This document shows positions 54,675 to 64,000 of a DNA stretch of 64,000 nucleotides, in pieces (position 1 is the first letter of the stretch; every line of letters starts with the position of its first letter). Origin of the DNA: Oxyruncus cristatus (Eukaryota > Chordata > Aves > Passeriformes > Cotingidae); the NCBI GenBank assembly GCA_013399855.1, contig VXAY01006938.1, positions 1,030,528 through 1,094,527 of the forward strand. Reading direction: 5' to 3'. A program made the translations under genes and the position numbers. The notes under the pieces are model-generated. The model did not search any database. It worked only from the letters and a program-made list of their open reading frames with translations, and was not told the DNA's origin.

Positions 54675-54805
54675 AAAAATATATACTGTATACATAGTAT
54701 TTTATATATACAGTATATATATGTATAGTGTATATACACATGCACGTATATATACATATGTATACCTACATGCATTTGTATATACATATATATACACAAA
54801 CATAC
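54675..54805. repeat. TA/TATACA-rich microsatellite
   Basis: An impure alternating purine-pyrimidine tract (tatata, tatacatatg words) of about 130 bases. In the predicted CRIM1 3' UTR RNA it could fold back on itself. Confidence 0.85.
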
Positions 54806-55182
54806 AAATACTTTTTGTTGTTTTTAGCATAATTATATTTACATAAATATTCCTATAATGCTAAAGTTTAAAGAAGCATGATCTCCTTTTTTTCTGAGCT
54901 TCAAAAAAGGTGCTTGAGTAATATACAATTAAAATTAAGCAGCTTCCTAGCATGGAAGTAGTTTCTAAATCTGCATACCAGTAAATAAGAACATCAACAG
55001 GAAAAAAAACCAACCTTAAAACAGTCTCTTTTTTACTCTCTTGTAAGCAAGAGCTTTGTCCAACAAAAAATATTTTTCCTTCTCCTGTATGAACAACCAG
55101 AGATTAATATAAAATAACAAAACAAAACCACAACAGACAAAACAAACAAACAAAAGCCCCTGGAACTGCATGGTGTTCTTGA

Positions 55183-55204
55183 CTTTTCCTTCCTTCCTTC
55201 CTTC
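55183..55204. repeat. CTTC tetranucleotide tract
   Basis: Five or so tandem ttcc units in the predicted CRIM1 3' UTR. Confidence 0.85.
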
Positions 55205-55950
55205 AATACTGCTGTCAAAAGATCCAGTGCTCATATCAGGAATTACTTAGGCCTCAGTCATTTGCTAACTCTGCTGAAGTCTGGCTAATCTAGCCAATCA
55301 GCTTTGAAGAAAACAAAAATAAAAACAAAAAGCAGCACAAGGTATAACTTTATACATCCTTAATAAACCCACCCTTTATTTTCTGCTATAATCTTTTCCT
55401 TGCTATTTCATTAACTACTGCAGCTTCTCATCATATAGAAAAATATTTGCAGCTACACCACACCTGTGATGTGACAAATTCTGTTCTAGGAGTATATTAC
55501 TGTAGCAACAGCTGGAAAAAAAAAAAATCAGACCTTTTCATATTTTTTTCATCTGGGGTTAGGCTTTGGGTGCAACAGATGCAATTTCAGAGCAACAAGG
55601 AAAACCACTATCCTGCTGCTCGGCAGTTTATTATCTTCTCCAGCCAAGCATGACCAGCTTCTCTTCTATGAAGCTGCCTTTTACCTCATTGCCTATCCCT
55701 AGCCCCTGATTCCCCCTCCCAAAAAACCTCTATAGCTATGTTACAAGCAAATACATCTTAACAAGTTTTAAAACTTTGGTTCTAAGAAAACACTTGGTCA
55801 GTTATCTCAAGGAAAAGTGGGAATGCTTTTTCTGGCACATTGCAGGAGTCAGAGCTCATCCCAGTAAGGTCTTAGAGCTGTACATGTAGTCACAAATCCA
55901 ATACAATCCACTAAGCAAGTGCACAATTCTAGCTTTATTTTAATAGCAGA

Positions 55951-55978
55951 CTCTCTCTCTCTCTCTCTTCTCTCTTTC
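55951..55978. repeat. CT dinucleotide tract
   Basis: A run of CT repeats with one interruption, about 30 bases past the CRIM1 stop in the transcript direction. Confidence 0.85.
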
Positions 55979-56004
55979 TTAATCCTTGGTAAGGGTGCAA
56001 TTCT

Positions 56005-56181
56005 TCAAACTGTTTGATAGAAATTATCTGCCTGTAGGTTGTTCTGTTTCTGCATGCTGTAAAATCCACTGTATCTTGAATCTGGATCTGCAATTCTTAG
56101 CATCCTCTGAGAACTGTCCACCTGGACCATGGTACCTTTCTTGCAGTCCACATACACCAGCTGATTGTTTAGGCAAGAAGG
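56005..56181 (-). CDS. CRIM1: CRIM1 last coding exon (cytoplasmic tail and stop)
   Basis: The acceptor CTCTTTTAACAG precedes 56181. The exon encodes 58 residues from PSCLNNQLVYVDCKKGT through VQVDSSQRMLRIADPDS to QADNFYQTV and TGA at 56007-56005. This tail is very conserved in vertebrates. Confidence 0.96.
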   Translation of the reverse strand, partial: PSCLNNQLVYVDCKKGTMVQVDSSQRMLRIADPDSRYSGFYSMQKQNNLQADNFYQTV

Positions 56182-59100
56182 CTGTTAAAAGAGAAAGGAA
56201 ATACTGAGTAAGTTAAACAATTTTTGTATTCCACACATAATTAAGAAAGTTCTTTTCATTCAGGTCCATAAGCACAAAACAAAATAAAGCCGGCAATGAA
56301 AGAGTCTAGACTTTTGCCAAACTTGGTAAACGCTTCTGCCAGGCACAGTAACAGACCAACACTCTCCTTAGAATCACCATTTTTTAATCTTCTGAATGGA
56401 GTTCTGGTATTCTCATATCCCAGCTGGGCTGGTTAAACTGTTCTTAGTTAATCAAGCACCACACAAGGGCTTAACCTTGTTGCCCCAGATGTGCAGCAGC
56501 TAGTTTCTAAGACTTTAACAGACTCTTTACTGCTGAACATTTACAACAATGTTTTGTTCCTGGTTTCCAAAAAATGTGAAAGTCTGGTAACAGACAGAAA
56601 CACAGCACCTTTGTTGGAGCTTTGTAGCAGGACACAGGAATCCACTGCTTTTTCTGATTGATGAGCAGCAGGACGATGATCAGTAACAGTGCTATCATGA
56701 TTGGAATTGTCACCAAGGCAACAGAGCTGATCGAGGCATCCTCACTGGGGTGTGGCCCACTGCCACTCCGGTACTCTCCCTGGAGATGGTTCATATCTGG
56801 AAGGCAAGTATGAGCATTTGTTAGTGATTACAAATGGGCCTTGGCCATAATGAAGGATGGAATTCTAAAAGTCTCAGTCATACGTCTTGCCACTCATATG
56901 AATTTGGACTTTCTCTCCTGAAATGTCACCTTACTGATATAAATTAGAACAACCAAAAGCCATTGTCTTGTATAGTTCTATATTTCTTCTTATTCATCAT
57001 TTTTTCGTATTCCTTAGTTTATAAAACTCCATCATACCAATACAGATGTTTCTTCCATGCAGAAGATGGAACGATAATGAGACCAAATTGCACAAATGTA
57101 ATTTAATAGACTGACTCATCTTTACTCAGAGCAAAACGCATGTAAGAGTTATGCACTAAAGAATATTCTCAGATAACCACCTTTTCAAAGCATTATATAC
57201 ATGCTACCTGAATAGAACAAGTAGATGCATTAAACATGGGGAATAAGCAGTTTGTGTCAGCTTTTACCTCTGTGAATGTGGATTATGTCATTTTCACTCG
57301 GAGTTGGCCAGTTTGGTACTTCTAGTTCAACGTCTCCTCGATGATTTGTCTTCTCAATGGGAACATTAGTGGGTTCAGGTACATACATTTCTGTGAAATG
57401 AGATAAATGTGTTTCACAAATTACAGGCTGCTTAACTTCTCAGTGCTGCTCTTAATTCAGGAAATACACTTGGCTATCTGCAGTGCTTTGTCCTATGAAT
57501 TCTTTTATTTGTTTCAGAATTGTCAGCGTTATTAGTCTGGGATTTTGTTTAAAACTTGTTTCATAATGTATACAGGATACATGCCGGCTGCCATTATCAT
57601 TATCCTAATGTGAATGGGATGATGGAGTGGTGTGGACTAATCTGCTTTTGAAAATACCATTTCAGGATACATGCTTTACTACAGGCTTGCTCCTCTGTGG
57701 TAGTAAAAAACCAAAAACCGAAAAACAAAAAACCACAAAACACGAAAGGAAGGCTACATCTTCCCAGCTGATATGTAAACAGTGTCTGCTGGTTTCTTTG
57801 CCTCCCTTTATTTGCAATTCTCAAAGCAGGGGAATTACGAGAGGTGGTACTGCTGAATCTCTGCAATTGTCCTGTCAGTAGTTACCAGCCGACTAAGATG
57901 AGCAAACTTCTGCAGAAGCATGTCAGGACTTACATTAAAAACCAGTTGCAATTCTTGTGTCCCTTGTGCCCATCACCAAGACAATTTCATACTGCTTTTA
58001 AGCCAACTTGAAGTGATAAATAAAGCAATGTAGTATTTGAAAAGTGACAAAGAGACTCAGAAAAGATGGAAATATTAATCACTGTGACATAATCTGCAGA
58101 GATGTAAGAATACTAATTTTCCCACTTCATCAACGTATTTCCATAACCTTCTGAAAGGACAAACCAGGGGCAAGCAACTAATTTTTGAGCTCACAGTTCT
58201 CAGAATAAGTGAAATTCAAACTGTGTCTTTGCACAATGTGCCTATCTGTTAAGAATATTAATTTTCCTGAAGTCTAAAACTCTGTTCTTTGTAGTACTCT
58301 TCAAACATGGACTGACATTCAAAAAAACAATATAAAACCCCCTTATTATTGGTCCTGGTAAATCAGCATCACAGTAAACTGGGTTGTCACATCACATTAC
58401 CTGGACACATGGGACAGCAGCTTCCCTCCACATTGATGGGTTCAGCACAAGGCAGAGGTGGGCAGCTGACAGTGGAGCAGAGAGTCTGACCCTGCAGGCA
58501 GTAGCAGTGTGTGCAGCTGTCAATGTCCCAGCGTTCCTCATCTGCGTACGTTTTTCCACTGAAGTGGCAGACAACTTTCTTTGGAACTGCATCTTCTGTT
58601 GAAGGAAAACAGTGGTGTGATCATGTAGTAAAGGCCAATTACGCAAAAATTTGATTTCTTCCCTAAACACAGAAGTGAAAAAAATTGCTACTAAGAAATC
58701 CCAACTGTAATTAAAAGACTCTCTCTTCACCTTCCAGAAAAATCGTTGTTGAAAAGATTATATACCTTATGAAGCATATAATTAGCCTGGGCTGCTTCTC
58801 CTCATTTTCTTAATGCAAGAGGCTAGAGGAGAGATGACTGGGACAAGAAATGATGATTTAAAAAACGCTGTGAAAATGAAGAAAAACTGATTCTTTTATG
58901 TTTGACTATTTGAGACTGCCAACTACTCCTCTTCCTCCTTGTTTCCTAGAAAATCCAGTTAAACTAAGAAAAAAAACTTCCTAACTACCTAAATTTCTAT
59001 AGCAAGGTTCAAGAAAGATGAAGTTTGGTCTAGAACACTGAAAAAAAAACCAGATTAGGCAGGATGCCAAGAAGAATGAAACAACTTGCAGATGAAATAA

Positions 59101-62100
59101 CTAGAAGTGCTTAGCCTATTTATTATGATAAAACACATTTGAAGAGAATCTGATCATTCCCTGCAACTGCATCAACCCCAGGAAAAGGGTAATAACTAAA
59201 CTCAGTACATTTTTTCATGCCTAGTATTATATAAATTGGAAATCAGTGTGATCTTTCCGCCTAAGCATTCAGCACACCATTTTTTTAATGTTGCATCCTA
59301 TGCAAGCCTTTTAGGTGGTCTGCAGTAAACCTTCTATTTCACTGTGAAGGTAGTAATGAATTGCTTAGCCTAGGAAGTTTTTTGCTGCTGTAGCACTTTA
59401 TAGATAATCAAAATAAAACCACAAAGCAGAAGCTCCAAAAGCCAAGCAGCACCTCATTTTCTTAGCTTCTTATTACCGTTATTTCTTAGAGGCAAAAATT
59501 ATTATGATGAAACCTGCTGGTGACATGAATTTGCACATTAAACATATGCAGGATGTTACAGAATGAAATCACAAACTTCTTAAACCATCAGATAAATTCT
59601 GGTTTAACATTCACACAGATCACATATTTAAGTATTTCAGAATCACCTCTCAAATATAAATAAAAAAACCTTATTAAATAATTTGGCCATTAGTAAAGGT
59701 TTTAATTAGTGACAACATAATAGACTGACATAATCTGGAATAACAAGGTTAGCAGTCAGCAGACCAGTGCTACAGATCTGGACAGAATAAATTCAAACGC
59801 AAAAGAAGATAATACTAATAGAATCATCTGAAAAGCACAAAGGGTTCCAGAGATCCTTGGTATGGGTATCCCATGGCTTCCATGGCTGTAAGTATGGGTC
59901 CCAACCTCCCCAAGTAGAAGATTTTATAAGTAAATGTTGGCTGCATATGGGAAAGGAAAAGTGGGAGGAAAAGCTCATTAGGTTTTTACTCAGATGATGT
60001 GCATGTTGACATGGAGCCAGTGGAGCCATGTGTTAGTCAGCAAGCAGATGTGGCTGGGGACAAGGGTGAGGGCACACAGCCCAAACACTCCTCTCCTGCT
60101 CATTTCCTGTGCAGACCTAAAGCTGTGTTCTGCCTGGGCACTCAGGGCTGATTTGCTTCCAAAGTGCTACCTTGCCCCACTCAGGATACCTTCTTCAATT
60201 TAGCAGCTGGTTTCTCTGGAAAAGTACTTTAACTTTCTCAGAGTTTTGCAAGTTTGTGAGGAACACATCACAATTTAACATAGTAAATAGTTTTTAGAAG
60301 AATGAACAGCGGTAAAATCACAAGAGCAGTGTTTTACCTTTAAACCTCCAGAGGAAATTTTTAAGTCCTAATAAAGTATTATCCTGTGTGTGTGTCTCCT
60401 GTTTTGGTGTCCATCCCTATGCAAGTATAAACAAGGATGAAGACTAAAACACCAACAGGTCCTCAAGGATAGTGGAAACACGACTTTGCAGTAAGAAATT
60501 CACATACAAACCTGCAGTTCAGAAGACTGTGTCTAGCTCTACTTGCTCCTCTCAAATTTCCTCTAGCTGTACTAGAAAATCAGTCTCATCTGCTAAACAG
60601 TCTTTGTTCCGTTTTCTGCAGAAGAGTAATCTTGTCTCTAATCAAATAGGTATACCCCTTTATCCTCTCTAAACTGGAAGGTTATCTTTCCAAATTAAAC
60701 TTTCTTTGTAAGAAAAAGAATGTTAAATACACAGGATGAATTTGAGGATTCAAACAACAAGGCCTGTAAAATTTTGAATTTGGATTTATACAAACTGGAT
60801 CCAGAAAGAAGCAGAATAAAATACAGTATTAAAAGCCTGCATAATTTTTGAAATTCCAATAAATGAAGAAGGCCTGTTTCCACAGAGTTTGCTTATGCCC
60901 AGGGAAATGATTGAGTCACCACCCCTGGAGATACTTAAAGATGTATAGACACAGCACTTGGGGACGTGATCTAGTGGTGGACTTGGCAGTGCTGGGTTAA
61001 TGGTTGGATTTGATCATGAAGGTATTTTCTGACCTAAATGATTCTATGATTCTAAACACTTTATCAACTATTACATGAAAATAGTGAGGAAGAACCTGTA
61101 CAAAGATGTGCTTCACAGTTCTGAAGAAATGAAAAGTAGACCAGTAAGAACAAGGAAGACAAAAATTAGGTGCACAACCTGACTAATCTTAGAACTATAG
61201 AACTATAAAAAAAACCCCATAAAAAAAAGTTAAGAGTTCCCATGAATTTCAGTTATTCAGACCACAAAACAAAGTACAATTTGGATTAATAAAATGTATC
61301 ATCATTGAAAATCTTCATCTCTGAGCATTAATTAAAATCTGGCTTTTGTATTTTGTATTGCTGATCAGTTGCTAAAAAAAAAAATTAAGTTTTTATAGCT
61401 CACACATTTAAGTGTTTGTAATATTATGCAACTATAAGGGATTCAAAGTTAATTAATTAAAGCCATATCTACATGTTGTGTGTATATATTTGCAAACTCA
61501 ATGTTCTGACTCATGTTCTGACTCTACTGGCTTGATTGCCCAACTCTGCATACATTCTGTATTTTTTTAATGTTAAAATGTTTTCTGAATTAAAATTTAA
61601 TTTTATGGGTCAAGGTCAATCACTGGAAGAAAAGCCTGCAGAAAGTCAGTTGTCAAAGAAACTCTAAATTGTCCCCATTTTTATGCAAATCACAAGAAAA
61701 AACAGTGATAGGATAACATAGAACTTTCCCCTCAAAATGTCCTCATCAGGAATCTGAGTATGGTTCCAAAGGCAACTGAAAATTGAATACTTTGTAACTT
61801 TTTCAGACATTCTTTTATGGAATTTCTTGTACATCATATAAAACTGTACCATCTATTATTAAAGATAGTTTATCTGCAATGAATTAAAGATTTCAATCTT
61901 GGTATCAATGGTACACGTCTGAAAGTACTTCACAACCTTTCTGACATGTTTCCAAAGGAGAATCGTATTGTTTATAGATGCGCAAGTTGATTCACATATT
62001 GAATTAAATATTTAAAGCCTGTCAATTTTACTATATTCCTTTTTATGGAACTCTTGCCTACTGTATCTCCCCCTGCTACTTTTGGAAATGAAGGTAAGTA

Positions 62101-63130
62101 AGCTCTGAATGCTTTTCAACAATGCTGCAAAGAGTTTCAGTAAGTACATTATCCAATTTTTCTCTATTAGCAGCTTCCATTCTACAGCCTTTGTACTTAC
62201 TATGAACTCACAAAAAAAGTAATCTTTAAATAAATACTCCTATTCAACATACAATGAAAAAGTGATCAGTAATATCAAATTCTGCAACTTTAAAAATGCC
62301 TGGCAATTTTCACTGTCTACAGCATCCACCATTTACTTCGGCTCCAAATCCAAAACCAGTGCATGGCCCTTAATTCTTTATGCATTTTTAGTACTTAAAA
62401 AATACATATTTTCCCTCTTTTTTTTCCTCAAAGATATTATCATTTATGAACTTCCATTTTTTTCCCAGTATTTCAATTTAGGTGCCTTATTAACAGTTCT
62501 ACATTCCGTGGAATTTGATAATGCTTCAGCTTATCTTCTGCAGTCATAATGTTTTCCTCATATTATCACACAAATCTTGACATAACATATACGTTACCTG
62601 GCAAATCTTCCTTTAAATAAAATATTTTTTTGTGTAATGTCTTCATCTAACAAGGTGTATTACCATGATTTTAGGAGGATGTCCTCTCAAGTTTATAGGC
62701 AAATTACATGTATATCTCCATGCATGTCTACATAAAAAACCAGAAATCATGGTCCTCCAAGCTCCCTACACAGATTTCACTCTCCAGTTCAACTGAAGGC
62801 ACAAACTGCATCTCCCCAAACCAGGGGAAACATAATTCAATATGTAAATAAAACTTATTTCTTACTCCTGAGAAGGGAACAGCAAGTTAACTATTTTTAT
62901 TTGCTCACCAATACAGTAAGGACAACATTGTCCCTTTCTCAAAACAGGTCTCTCACAGGATACCGGTGGGCAAGACTCTGAGTAGCATCTAATCACACCA
63001 TCCATGCAAATGCAGCTAGTGCAGACATTGGGCTTCCAGGACTCGGCTGTCAGAAAAATATCTCCTTCATCGTTTTTGCAGTAACTGGGCATGCTCTCAT
63101 TGCTTGATGAGGAGGGCTGAAGAGGCTCAT
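56005..63130 (-). CDS. CRIM1: CRIM1, cysteine-rich transmembrane BMP regulator 1 (3' part, 5 exons)
   Basis: Five exons (63130-62909, 58595-58401, 57390-57268, 56796-56609, 56181-56005) join in frame through GT-AG introns and encode about the last 300 residues of CRIM1 (human about 1036). The order is two VWC domains with ten cysteines each, a Pro/Glu-rich juxtamembrane linker, one transmembrane helix, and a cytoplasmic tail ending MQKQNNLQADNFYQTV, nearly identical to human as I know it. Family knowledge: CRIM1 is a type I membrane protein with an IGFBP-like N-terminal domain, antistasin repeats and six VWC domains; it binds BMPs and modulates their processing and delivery in kidney, eye, vessel and nervous-system development. 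The N-terminal exons lie beyond 64000. No break was seen. Confidence 0.96.
56182..56608 (-). other. CRIM1 last intron
   Basis: This 427-base intron has a good polypyrimidine tract before the last exon and nothing else recognisable. Confidence 0.85.
56609..56796 (-). CDS. CRIM1: CRIM1 transmembrane exon
   Basis: The exon has 188 nt, with acceptor TGCCTTCCAG and donor GTGCTG. It begins DMNHLQGEYRSGSG and then encodes a single hydrophobic helix (VALVTIPIMIALLLIIVLLL) followed by the stop-transfer sequence INQKKQWIP and SCYKAPTK. This fixes CRIM1 as type I, with the tail inside the cell. Confidence 0.96.
56797..57267 (-). other. CRIM1 intron before the transmembrane exon
   Basis: This 471-base intron has nothing recognisable beyond its splice sites. 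Confidence 0.85.
57268..57390 (-). CDS. CRIM1: CRIM1 juxtamembrane linker exon
   Basis: The exon has 123 nt, phase 1 to phase 1, with acceptor CATTTCACAG and donor GTAAAA. It encodes EMYVPEPTNVPIEKTNHRGD followed by VELEVPNWPTPSENDIIHIHR, the cysteine-free linker between the last VWC domain and the membrane. Confidence 0.95.
57391..58400 (-). other. CRIM1 intron after the last VWC exon
   Basis: This 1.0-kb intron holds a short A/C-rich tract near 57705-57745 and no other recognisable feature. Confidence 0.85.
58401..58595 (-). CDS. CRIM1: CRIM1 exon encoding the last VWC domain
   Basis: The exon has 195 nt, phase 1 to phase 1, with acceptor CCTTCAACAG and donor GTAATG. It reads EDAVPKKVVCHFSGKTYADE, then a ten-cysteine VWC domain including DSCTHCYCLQGQTLC and ending GSCCPMCP. 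It matches the sixth VWC domain of CRIM1. Confidence 0.96.
58596..62908 (-). other. CRIM1 intron between the two VWC exons
   Basis: The intron is 4.3 kb and AT-rich. It contains a CR1 3' fragment at about 60885-61056 and nothing else I can name. Confidence 0.85.
60885..61056 (+). mobile_element. CR1 LINE, 3' fragment in a CRIM1 intron
   Basis: The fragment ends with atgattctatgattct at 61056 and contains cagcacttggggacgtg, gtggtggacttggcagtg and tggttggatttgatcatgaa, all typical of the CR1 3' tail. It is in plus orientation, opposite to CRIM1, and heavily truncated. Confidence 0.9.
62909..63130 (-). CDS. CRIM1: CRIM1 exon encoding the penultimate VWC domain
   Basis: The exon has 222 nt, phase 1 to phase 1, with acceptor ATATTTACAG and donor GTGAGC. 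A Ser-rich linker with an N-glycosylation sequon (NES) precedes the VWC domain, which starts SYCKNDEGDIFLTAESWKPN and ends KGQCCPYCI. Ten cysteines in the CxxC...CC..C arrangement are visible. Phase 1-1 exons are usual for extracellular modules. Confidence 0.96.
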
Positions 63131-64000
63131 CTGTAAATATAAACAGATTGAGTTATTTAACTTACAGTGGCTAACTAACTTCTCATAGTTCCTTAACAAA
63201 GACTTCACTCTTTAAGAACACAGTAGAACACACTGGCTCAAAAAAAGAACAAAACTAGGACAGAGCCTCATGCCTTTTCAGTCCTTACATGTGACAAAGA
63301 CCTCATGATGTGCTCTAGCATTATACGTAGAGCTTTATGGAGTTCCCCCCCCAAAAAAAGAAAACCAAACCAAAACAAAAAAACCCAACCAAAAAGCCCA
63401 AACCAAAACACATTGAAAAAAGGACAGCAAAGTGAAAAATAATCACCATCAGAATCAGCACCTCGAAAAGCCACACTGAATGCTCTGAATTGCAAGGTAT
63501 ATAGGAATTAAATAAGAGAGATTAAATTTTAAATCTAAAACTTGAATCCCAGCTTCTACCATGACTGTCCAAATCTTAGAATGATGCGAAGTGAAAAGCT
63601 ATTAAGCTGCTGTCACCACCACTAGTGGACTTAGATGAGCTAATTATAAGCTGTTGAGAAACAAATGGAATTTGATCAGGCTGCAGCCTGATGCCAATAG
63701 GTTTTCTTTAATTGTCATGCCCGTCTGTGGAGGAGACATATTTCTGCAATTAAGCTGTATCTTAATAGACATTACAGATCAAAAAACAGGACTGTATGTG
63801 CAGATAAAATATAAGAAAAGGAGAAGAAAAGAAGGGATTCATAAGAGCATTCAGATCAGGTTCTCAATCTAACTGCATTAATCTATGAGACTAAGCTCAT
63901 TATATAGCCACTGAGGAAAGATAAACTCCTTCAAAACAGTATTTTCAAGTTAAACAAATGTTCATTGTAATTAATAATGAGAAAAATGGAAGGCAGCAGA
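63131..64000 (-). other. CRIM1 upstream intron (partial)
   Basis: This is the intron 5' of the first visible CRIM1 exon, running off the window. It holds an A/C-rich low-complexity tract at about 63345-63410. No exon was recognised. Confidence 0.8.
63345..63410. repeat. A/C-rich low-complexity tract in CRIM1 intron
   Basis: It begins with a run of nine C, then consists of A with scattered C (accaaaacaaaaaaaccc-type words), like the tract at 45170-45350. Confidence 0.8.

Larger units (their letters stand above)
53250..56004 (-). other. CRIM1: CRIM1 3' UTR (probable extent)
   Basis: This AT-rich non-coding stretch follows the CRIM1 stop. A minus-strand AATAAA at 53279-53274 would give a 3' UTR of about 2.7 kb, close to what I recall for human. 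Earlier AATAAA matches occur near 55936 and 55380, so shorter forms are possible. The stretch holds a CT tract, a CTTC tract, a long TA-rich microsatellite, a CA-based duplication and an AATA tract, annotated separately. Confidence 0.55.

Noticed and set aside
54675..54805. AT-rich tract as a replication origin or matrix attachment region
   Set aside because: Simple TA microsatellite composition explains it; nothing specific supports an origin.
1..64000. CRISPR arrays, tRNA or rRNA genes, endogenous retroviral genes
   Set aside because: No direct-repeat and spacer periodicity, no tRNA-like promoter boxes with cloverleaf potential, and no retroviral coding similarity were noticed on reading.

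Overview
The window looks like a stretch of a bird chromosome. Three CR1-type LINE 3' ends carry the ATTCTATG-like terminal repeat typical of avian CR1, the introns are short, and two vertebrate genes can be read exon by exon with clean GT/AG splice sites. Everything recognisable as coding lies on the minus strand, so transcription runs from high to low coordinates.

Layout. Positions 64000 to about 53250 hold the 3' part of CRIM1: five exons encoding the last two von Willebrand factor C (VWC) domains, the juxtamembrane linker, the transmembrane helix and the whole cytoplasmic tail, then a long 3' UTR rich in simple repeats. About 4.7 kb beyond the CRIM1 stop a CpG-rich promoter opens FEZ2, which is complete: nine coding exons from 51301 to 26327, including the 81-nt exon that matches the length difference between the two known human isoforms, and a last coding exon of only 17 nt that ends in VLCPT. 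Its 3' UTR probably runs to about 24.1-24.9 kb. The leftmost 24 kb (1 to about 24100) show no convincing gene. They contain one clear CR1 fragment, small simple repeats, and one exon-like 150-nt segment at 14119-14268 of unknown status.

Function. CRIM1 is a membrane-anchored cysteine-rich protein that binds BMPs. FEZ2 is a cytoplasmic coiled-coil adaptor of the FEZ/UNC-76 family, linked to kinesin transport and axon fasciculation. They are neighbours by conserved synteny; I see nothing that makes them a functional unit. The head-to-tail arrangement seen here differs from the convergent arrangement I recall for human and is the most notable structural point.

I found no sign of a novel multi-gene system, CRISPR array, RNA gene or intact mobile element. 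Most open frames in the window are chance frames in AT-rich or simple-repeat DNA.
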